From Laccaria trichodermophora (lineage: Eukaryota > Basidiomycota > Agaricomycetes > Agaricales > Hydnangiaceae), in NCBI GenBank assembly GCA_018417955.1, contig JACTVC010000005.1, positions 1,612,001-1,676,000 on the forward strand: a DNA stretch of 64,000 nucleotides, given 5' to 3'. Shown in pieces: positions 56,880 through 64,000 of the stretch (position 1 is the first letter of the stretch; the number at the start of each line of letters is the position of its first letter). Both the position numbers and the translations under genes were made by a program. The notes under the pieces were generated by a model. It ran no database searches. It saw only the letters and a program-made list of their open reading frames with translations, and had not been told where the DNA came from.

Positions 56880-59446
56880 ATGCCTCCCAGGACTTCCAAG
56901 AACTCTGCTAATGTTCCCACCTCGCCTCCTAAGTCCCCTCCTAAGTCTCGTAGGAGTGCCAGAAAGCGTGCTGCATCGTCTGTTGATGCCTCTGTGGAAC
57001 CAGCTGCCAAGAAGGTTGCCATGGACAGTGAAGTGGGTGAGACTGGAGGTGAGGGTGAAGATAATGAAGGTGGAGCTACAGGAAAGAAAGGGAACAAGGG
57101 AAACAAGTAAGAAAAATTCAATATCTCTGAATTTATTGCTGAAGTAGACCTCTCCATAGCAAAGCTGCTGGAAAGAAGGGAAAGAAGGGAATTGCGTACA
57201 TTTTTTTTTCTATCCTAGCTTGGTTATTTGCTTACCAATTTTTGTAGGAAATCTAGTGCCAAACCTGTAAAGGCTGCAGTTGAAAAGGCAGCTGCAGGCC
57301 AATCTACTCCGTAAGCATTTAATTTAATTTTTTTCTATTTGAACTCAATGAGTTGTTTACCAATCTTTGTTAGGACTTCGAGGGCTAGTTCTGTAAAGGC
57401 TGCAGCTGAAAAGGCAGCCGCAGATCATCTTACTAAGTTAGTATATTTATTACATTTAAATTTTGATCACCTATTAATTTGATGCAGAACTCAGAAGATT
57501 TTACTTGATAGTGGAGCAACTATAGCTCCACCTCCTAGGCCTGTTGAAGAGGCTACCACCAATGAGTAAGAACATTTTATCAAATTATATTTTTTGAGAT
57601 TTACCAATTTACTTTTTCAGGCTTCAGACTATCATCGAAAAGCAAGCACCAGCTGCAGTAAAGACTCCTCGTCAGCGTGTAACTGAAGTTCCAGAGGGAG
57701 AGATGTCTGCTGAAGAGGGTATGACAGATGACGAGGTGAAGGACAAAGGAAAGGGAAGAGACATGGCAAATATTGGAGAAGTGAGTGGGAGTGGGAGTGA
57801 GAGTGGTGATCAGGGTGATGGTGAAGATGAGGGTGAAGATGAGGGTGAAGATGAGGGTGAAGATGAGGGTGGAGATGAGGGTGAGGATGAGGATGACAAA
57901 GATGGTGAAGAGGAGGGTGGGGATGAGGGTGAAGAGGAGGGTGGAGATGATGATGAAGTTGAGGGGGAGAAGGACAAGGAGTCAGGTAGCAATGTTGAGG
58001 ATGCAGGCGAAGTCAAAGATGCAGATGTTGATCAAGATGTTGAGATGGTGGACATCAACAAGGTTGGAACTGTGGTGGAGACAACTGTCTCTGTTGCAAC
58101 TGCTGCAATGGCAAACACCATTGAAGTAACCACTTCAGAGGGTGAGTAGACTGATTTAAGTTAGAATTCAAAATTTTCTAATCTGTTTCTTAATTTTAGA
58201 AATGGCTGTCACTCTTGCAGACCTTCAAGGTGCTAGCAAGACAATTGGTAAGTTTAATTGCATCTATCAGGTATTTTTTTAAAATTTAATCTCAAGGTGG
58301 ATTTGCACGTGGCAATGCTGTTGGGAATACCTATGGCTTTGGTGATGATCCCATCATCGATTTGCCTGCATTACAACAGAAAGGCAAGGTCATGGTTTAT
58401 ATTTCCAGCAATGACCCATCTACTGTTGTGCCTACTGAAACACCTCCATCCTTTCAAAAAATGGTGGCGGTCACTCATATGTCTAAACCTCTTTTCGATG
58501 GTCTTGGGAAAAAATGGCCTACCATCAAGAATTCTGGTAAGTTGTATTATCTTAATTCATACACATATTCTGACATTATTGGTTGGAATAGAATATACTA
58601 TTTTTGTTTATGACATTATCTGGACTCTTTTGGGCTCTTTTGAAGAGATTACTTCTGTTGACGGAGATGAAGAGATCACCTGGCACACAGAAAATAACAA
58701 GCCAGTCCTTCAAATTCTTTTGGTAATTATTTTTATTTTACTTGCTGATTGGTCATTTAATAATTCCACAGAGCAACTTTGCTTTACCGAGTGTCTCATC
58801 TACTACTGTTGTTACCTCTGCTGCTAGTGCTGGTCTTCCTATTCCTGCTACCACTAGCCAATCTGTTCCTGTCGCCTCTGCCTCTGCTCAGCTCCCAGGT
58901 GTTCGATTTCACTTCACCCAAGAGCAAACTGCAATGGCAGATGCTCTTGAGATTCCAGTAGCCTTACGCCGTACTGGTAATGCTCTAAAACTTCAGGAGC
59001 ATTACACTCGATACCTTGCTCTTCTTGAGGCTGAGAAGAAATTCAAGAAGATGCAGAAGGATGGGACTTGGCCAGGTGGACTTAGACTGCCCGTTAGTAG
59101 AGACATTCCAAATCTCTTCATTGGCAAATCGACTTGGCATGACTTTTGGACCAAGACTTTTCCTCATGTAGTGGAGTATCCAGAAATGGTAAAGTGGCTG
59201 AGTGATGAAGAGGAATGTATGGAGACGGAAGAGTTGTTTGGGGTGAAGTTGAAGGCATATCACTTTGCAGAGCTTCTTGCATGGGTGCAGAATGGAGGAT
59301 CGTTGGTTAAGCCGAAGAAAGGAGCAGCAAAGGATGCATCTGCAGCGACTTCTAGCACATCCAAGAAAGCATCTACATCAAAGAAGGCTGCTGGATCTGC
59401 TAAGAAGGTGGCCACTTCCAAGAGTGGATCTTCCAAGCGCAAATAG
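56880..59446 (+). CDS. Transposon accessory protein (basic/acidic, nuclear-type), function unknown
   Basis: Ten exons (56880-57106, 57160-57195, 57248-57310, 57374-57436, 57488-57565, 57621-58141, 58200-58247, 58297-58536, 58646-58722, 58772-59446) total 2028 nt, 675 residues. The N terminus is Pro/Lys-rich with RRSARKR. Exons 3 and 4 are a duplicated pair of 63 nt (both with VKAA-EKAAA). Residues about 220-310 are a run of Asp/Glu/Gly repeats. The C-terminal 220 residues look folded (RYLALLEAEKKFKKMQKDG, WHDFWTKTFPHVVEYPEMV) and end in a Lys/Ser-rich tail GSSKRK. No known domain recognised. The stop TAG overlaps a strong splice donor (TAG|TAAGTATG context), so read-through by splicing into the transposase frame is possible. 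Confidence 0.68.
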
Positions 59447-59608
59447 TAAGTATGCTAACCTTGACAGGTCTTATCTTTGTACTACCATCTGTGTATTTCT
59501 CATGACTTTCATTTGTACAGTAGTTTGAATCTTTTCGGTCTTTTGGGTGCACTGGTTCTTTCCTATTATCTGGATGGTCTTGCTGGCAACTTGAGCTTTT
59601 TGGTCTAC

Positions 59609-61773
59609 ATGATTGCTCTCACTGGACTGAGTTCTCAGTTAGCTCTGCTTTTGTGGATGACATTCTTGATTCCACATGTCTTAGCAAGCCCACAGTCTGC
59701 TCCATTCCCAGACATAAGCTTTCAAGACTTTAGTGACTTCATTATCAACAACTTTGGTGAAAAAATATCTCTGCCAACAGTTTTCATGATGTTGCTGTCA
59801 ATGACCAACAATACAGAGCTTCTCTCTCTCCATTTTAAACAAAACCCTGGACCTAAGGCAACATCATGGATTAAGTGTTTAGCACGTGCAATTATTGAAC
59901 AACTTGGTGACAATGATGCAGAAACCCTATTCTCAGAACATGAGCTATCCATGTTTAAAAATGCAACTGCTAGAGAGAGTAATGTTTCATCATTAGCTGT
60001 GAAACTTGGTGGATTCTCACATTTATTGGGCCTTTACCCATACAATAATAAACAAAAATTCACTGGTACTTTGAAGCACATATCACACAGTTCCATTCAA
60101 CCAGCACTGTTGATTTGCCCAAACTCTTCTGTCTGTTTAACTGCAGGCTGTGGGCGATGTTTTTTAAAACAAAATACCCAAACACGCCATATCCCAAGAG
60201 TGACTTTAATCAAAGGCACAGAGGTCTTTAAAAATGTTCAGTTGCTTTCTGGATATTGTAACAACTGTGAAACTATTTATTATGCAGATCATGAATGTAC
60301 AGCTTCAACTGTGAATACTGAAGCTATGCAATTATATCTGAACTCTGCATCATATATTAAAATTGGCCAGAAGCTTTGGGTTGACCGCAAGTTTTCATCT
60401 TCAGTGATGAATGGAATATATCATCTTCATGCATCTACATCTGGCTGGGGAAATTATTTCAATGACACTTATGGCAATGACTGTATCACACTGTCTCGCC
60501 GCCAGGTGTGGGCTGCTTTCATGCAGGAATCTATCCGGCAGGCATCTGAAATATCAGGGGTTGATTTTGTCACTCGAGATGTATCATCAATAGAGGAAGT
60601 AACAGAAGAAGCTTTTGCAGCTTTAGGAAATGATGGTTTAATTCAACCAGCTAAAGGTCATGCATGTGCTGAGTGTTCACAACCATATCGAGCAACATCA
60701 GATGTGGTTTTGAACCCAAATAATGATCCTTCCACTTCTGCACAGAACACAGTTCAGATGCAGAATGTAACCATGAGAGTAATTGATGGAATGGTTAATG
60801 GCACAAAGCATTGTGCTGCTGATGGTTGCATTGGTGATCTACTTAATTATCGAGGAGGTGCCTTGTGTCGAGTACATGAACATGAGTTTGGCAATCGCTG
60901 TCGTGTTAGAGATTGCACAGAGACCTTGGTTCGCCCCACAAAGGCCTGTGCAGCTCATCAAAGTGTTTGGAATAAATACCTGCTGGATCACTCAGCTGCA
61001 AGTTTGGCAGGATCAAAAAGAATGTTGAACCGCCAGCAAGAAAATCTAGAGTGGAATCCTAGATCTGAGCATGAAGTTCAGCCACATGACCAGCCAGCTC
61101 CAGAACCCAAAAAATTAAAGCACTTTTTTGGTCCTGCAACATTTTATTGTGTTGAAACAATTTGTTGTCCATGTGGTGTTGTTGAAGCATGGGCAAAATT
61201 TGCCAAATCAGAGTCAGAGTCAAACATTCTGGCCTTTATGAAGAAGGTTTATCCTACAAAGGAATCACGTCCAGATTATATTTGCATTGATAAAGCTTGT
61301 AAAGTGCTTAAACATATGGCTGCACAAGGTCACTGGGATGAGTGGTCAGAAACAACACGATTGATAGTTGATACTTTCCACTATGAGAAACATTGGAAAG
61401 AAGATGTTCTTTGTCGAAAATGGTGTAATCCAGCTCCCACAGATGGGTCTGCTCCAAATTTAGTTATAAAAGCCATAGCTTCTGATGGATCAACATATGA
61501 CAAACGAGCATTTAATACTCAGGTAAACCTAATTTGAATCTTTGTAATATTGATAAACTAATAAACCAATAATAGGCCTGTGAACAACTCAATGCATGGC
61601 TTGGAGGTTTTGAATCAGTCCTCAAGAGAATGACACCTCAAAACTACAACTGGTTTATTCACACAATGCTTTCTTATCACACTAGAAAAGTTATTGCCCG
61701 CCAAGCCAAAAAAGCAGCTAAAGTGATGCAGGAAGAGGAAGGTGATGATACTGAAGATGATGAAGCTGAGTAA
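59609..61773 (+). CDS. CxC5/CxC6-containing KDZ-type transposase
   Basis: Exons 59609-61522 and 61576-61773 (53-nt intron) give 703 residues from the ATG chosen; the frame is open upstream to about 59480, so the start is uncertain. First zinc cluster: CPNSSVCLTAGCGRC to YCNNCETIYYADHEC (CxC5-like). Second: CAECSQPY, then HCAADGC, LCRVHEHEFGNRCRVRDC and CAAHQ (CxC6-like). C-terminal RNase-H-like core: FYCVETICCPCGVVEAW, then DYICIDKACKVLK (candidate catalytic Asp), DTFHYEKHW, CRKWCNP and, just after the intron, ACEQLNAWLGGF (candidate catalytic Glu), then NWFIHTMLSYHTRK. These clusters are described as associated with KDZ transposases in fungi. It should cut and join the termini at 54605 and 62220. 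No stop or frameshift within it. Confidence 0.8.
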
Positions 61774-63326
61774 GTAAAACATGTATATAAACTCTACTTA
61801 ACAAGTTTCAAACCCCACTATTGAATTATTAAATGTACACTTATAAAAATTGCAAACTGATTACTTAGCACTCTGATGTACCTCTTTTGCTTAGAAGTCC
61901 ATCGGAAGTCCGTCGGAAGTCCAGCGGAAGTCCAGCAAACTGATGACTTAGCAAGTATTACTGGTTTCTGCCTCTGTCCATCGGAAATCCAGCGGAAGTC
62001 CGGCGGATGTCCAACGGACACAAAATCCGGCCAGTCCAACCATTTCTTGCTTCTAAGTGGCTTGAGCAGACTTTCACTGGACTTTGCCTGGACTAGTAGC
62101 GGAATCCAACCATTTCCAACGGACTCCGACGGACTTCCAACGGACTGTCCGCTGAGTCCATTGGAAATGGCAGGGTCCGATGAAAGTCCGTCGGACAAGC
62201 AGTGGGAGTGTAAAGTACTGGTAAATTATAACCTTTCCATTCATTGATCATTAAAATGTAAGTTTATTGTAGAGTCTATTTTTGCTTTTTTAGTAGTATT
62301 CATATATAATAATAATAATATACTAGAATCCACTGGACTCCACTGGACTCTGACTGGACTGCACTGGACTCTGACTGGACTCATAGTCCACTGGACTGGG
62401 ACTGGACTCAGGAAAGTGGCTGGCAGTCCAGTGGGAGTCCAGTGGACTGGACTGGACTGGACTGGACTGGACTCCAGTGGACTGGGCATTCTGCCAGCCA
62501 ATCTGGCCTGGTAAGAGGGCCACTGGAATCCATATGGATTACATGGGGGAGGGTAAAGACCTCATTGCAAAGTTACAGTAGGTGAAAGTTCAAGAGTCAT
62601 CCCTCCTTCCTCAGCTTATAATGTTGACTTGGGATTCAAGATACACTAAGCATACTTAAGCAAATCCTTTGTTCATGCATGAGCTGCTAGAAGCACAGCA
62701 AGGGATTTAAAGAATATGCTGAAGGACTTACAGCCAGTCTACACAACAGAAGATGTCCAAATTGAAGCAGGAAGAGTGAAAATGGTGAAGGTAGCAGGTG
62801 CAATCAAGGAAAGGAAGGATTGGCTAGTGGAATGGGTGATAGTCAGAACAGACTCAACAGACATTTTAGCAGCCCCTTTCACCTGGATTACTTCAGATAA
62901 TCCTCTACTACCGATTGCCAACCCTGGGACAAGACCTTTATACATAAGAGAAGGTGATATAGTAGGACAATTAGCTGACCCCTTGTCTTACCTGGATCAC
63001 CCTGATGAGAATTCACTACATAAATATGTCGCATCCACAGAAGCTATACAAACTGTCATTATGGGTACCTTGAAAGAACAGGATCTAGCTAATGCAAGTA
63101 ATTCTCCTCCTGAAGTGTCAGATAGCAAGTTGGAAGAGGAAGAAGACTGGGGCCCCAAAACTACAGCCATGCCTGAGGATCCTTTCTCTGGACCAGTATC
63201 AGAGTTAGTCAAATTAGGACTTGACATTCCCACAAACATACTCCCTAAGTTGGAAGAAGTCTTACAGAAGAACTCAAAAGCTTTTGGCATAGATGGTAGA
63301 TTAGGCCACATTGATGCCAAAGTATT

Positions 63327-64000
63327 GCAGTACTTTACAGTGCCCCACCTATTTCTGCAGAAATAGGGTCATTCCAGTGGAATCAAGCAGAATAATTTTT
63401 TTTCAACTCCAACCTTATCCTGATGACTTGGTACTCATATTTCCTTATAAAATTCACATGTAGAATTCATAGATTTATTTGTAATGTATTTGAAATGTAT
63501 TACTACACACACTACACAGTTTATCTTAAAGGGAGGGGGAGGGGAGGAACAAGGTGGGAGTGTATTTATATTTTGGGAAGAACAAGAAAGGGGGAAGAAC
63601 AAGGGAGGAAGGGGGAAGGACAAGAAAGAGGGAAGGAAGGAAGGGGGAGGGGGGAAAGGGGGGAGGGAATGGTGGAGCAAGGGGCAAGGGAGCAAGAGGG
63701 AGGGACAAGGAAAGGGGGAAGGAGGAAGGAAGGGAGGGAATGGTGGAGGAGAGAGGGAGTGTGCTGGGACCTAGGCCATCATCATCTTGCATTGGCATCC
63801 CATCGTTGTGTCACATTTCATTGTCACCTCCTTGTCACAAGTTTCATTGTGTGTCCACATTTTTGTGTTATTCATGGGTGTTGTTGTCACCATTGTTGGG
63901 GGTGTTGTCATCACCATCACCATCATTGTGGGTGTTGTTGTTGCTGTTGGGAGCATCATTGTGGGTGGTGTTGGCATGTACATGGTGGTTTTGGTAGGTG
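63327..64000. mobile_element. Left part of a second type-A element, cut by the window end
   Basis: Begins GCAGTACTTTACAGTGCCCC, the same terminus as the element at 53268, exactly where gypsy copy 2 homology stops (after GHIDAKV). Its interior has the same succession: a TCCAGTGGA palindrome near 63375, a purine tract at 63530-63765 and CATTG/GTTGTTG repeats from 63790. The right end and target duplication lie outside the window; the expected duplication would be the 8 bases before 63327 (AAAGTATT). Confidence 0.72.

Larger units (their letters stand above)
54605..62220 (+). mobile_element. 7.6-kb KDZ/CxC-type DNA transposon with accessory gene
   Basis: Boundaries: 8-bp duplication GTAAATTA at 54597-54604 and 62221-62228. 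Termini GAGGTCTTTACACTGCC and, on the complement of the right end, CAGTACTTTACACTCCC; both continue with CCACTGCTT and TCCGA. About 320 bp at each end are filled with short palindromes of the form GTCC-NN-GGAC (TCCGTCGGA, TCCAACGGA and variants). Inside, left to right: a minisatellite (55440-56600), a multi-exon accessory gene (56880-59446) and a transposase with CxC5/CxC6-like zinc clusters and an RNase-H-like C terminus (59609-61773). 8-bp duplications agree with what is known of Zisupton/KDZ elements. Structure is complete, so it may be recently active. Confidence 0.85.
53268..62563. mobile_element. Outer non-autonomous element (type A), host of the 7.6-kb transposon
   Basis: Left end GCAGTACTTTACCATCCCCC, right end complement GAGGTCTTTACCCTCCCCC; inverted match continues about 45 bp (TAATCCAYATGGATTCCA). 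Flanked by the 8-bp duplication ATTGCAAA at 53260-53267 and 62564-62571. Subterminal regions (53290-53440 and 62325-62510) are packed with TCCACTGGACT palindromes. Interior left part carries a purine tract and a G/T-rich CATTG repeat. The 54605-62220 transposon is inserted inside it; without that the element would be about 1.7 kb with no coding capacity. Confidence 0.82.
53074..63326 (+). mobile_element. Ty3/gypsy copy 2, split by a large nested insertion
   Basis: Coding fragments are 53074-53267 (protease end: YVVQGMKVPLLLGEDFQMAY) and 62564-63326 (PSSAYNVDLGFKIH, RKDWLVEW, TWITSDNPLLPIAN, AMPEDPF, FGIDGRLGHIDAKV). The reading frame runs from GHCK at the left edge directly into the sequence after the right-hand duplication at 62564, showing that one element was cut by the insertion at 53268-62563. 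The right side is cut again at 63327 by another element. It belongs to a lineage related to but distinct from copy 1. Stop codons are present (for example near 62649), so it is not active. Confidence 0.8.

Noticed and set aside
57810..58016. Ser/Pro-rich antisense frame
   Set aside because: Complement of the Asp/Glu/Gly-repeat segment of the accessory gene.
54605..62220. A TET/JBP dioxygenase gene, known to accompany some KDZ elements
   Set aside because: Looked for an Fe(II)/2-oxoglutarate HxD...H pattern in the accessory gene and elsewhere in the element; none was found.
63435..63798. Pro/Ser-rich frames near the window end
   Set aside because: Antisense translations of the purine tract.

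Overview
The window reads as nuclear DNA of a filamentous basidiomycete, most likely an Agaricomycete. Genes carry many short introns (about 47-66 nt, GT-AG, with CTNAC-like branch points). Housekeeping orthologues (mitochondrial ribosomal protein mL54, a TFIIIC WD40 subunit, COX16, adenylosuccinate synthetase) are interleaved with families typical of mushroom-forming fungi: MYND fingers, an F-box protein, an HNH-like nuclease, NLR/STAND proteins, an arrestin-like relic and CxC5/CxC6 (KDZ-associated) transposase. The species cannot be named from sequence alone. Gene models were spliced by eye; wherever all exons are given, the summed length is a multiple of three.

Layout. 0.4-2.7 kb: mL54 and a MYND gene on the minus strand, then a decayed inverted copy of the MYND gene's 3' part. 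2.7-6.5 kb: no confident gene; a perfect 16-bp-arm palindrome at 3144. 6.5-8.1 kb: F-box protein. 8.1-15.2 kb: gene-poor, with one divergent pair of short paralogous frames. 15.2-26.3 kb: dense core block with an HNH-like nuclease, a TFC6-like TFIIIC subunit convergent with an Hsp70-like protein, a small secreted cysteine-rich protein, and the divergent pair COX16/ADE12. 26.8-33.2 kb: a complete NLR (four-helix-bundle-like N terminus, NB-ARC, TPR), an NAD(P)-binding protein on the other strand, and the wreck of a second NLR. 33.9-38.1 kb: an intact MYND gene and its pseudogenised tandem copy, separated by a foldback MITE and a tRNA-like sequence. 38.7-39.7 kb: broken arrestin-like gene.

41.4-46.1 kb: a 13-exon NACHT-ankyrin STAND gene with 18 nearly identical 99-bp ankyrin repeats. 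Around here the sequence turns visibly AT-richer and becomes a nest of transposons to the end of the window. A degenerate Ty3/gypsy copy carries a Tc1/mariner-type MITE (TA duplication). It is followed by a Tc1/mariner element that itself carries a hAT-like insertion (8-bp duplication GCCCTGCA). A second gypsy copy is split by a 9.3-kb insertion (53268-62563, duplication ATTGCAAA), and inside that lies a 7.6-kb DNA transposon (54605-62220, duplication GTAAATTA) with inverted termini, palindromic subterminal repeats, a minisatellite, an accessory gene and a CxC5/CxC6 RNase-H-fold transposase. A sibling of the outer element enters the same gypsy copy at 63327 and runs off the window.

The most noteworthy system is this KDZ-type transposon and its non-autonomous relatives. 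They share terminal sequences and palindromic GTCC..GGAC subterminal repeats, and the two coding units of the autonomous element may be joined by an intron that splits a stop codon. Second is the STAND cluster: NB-ARC-TPR, a relic, and NACHT-ANK with homogenised repeats and variation focused on a few repeat positions, the pattern expected of non-self recognition genes.
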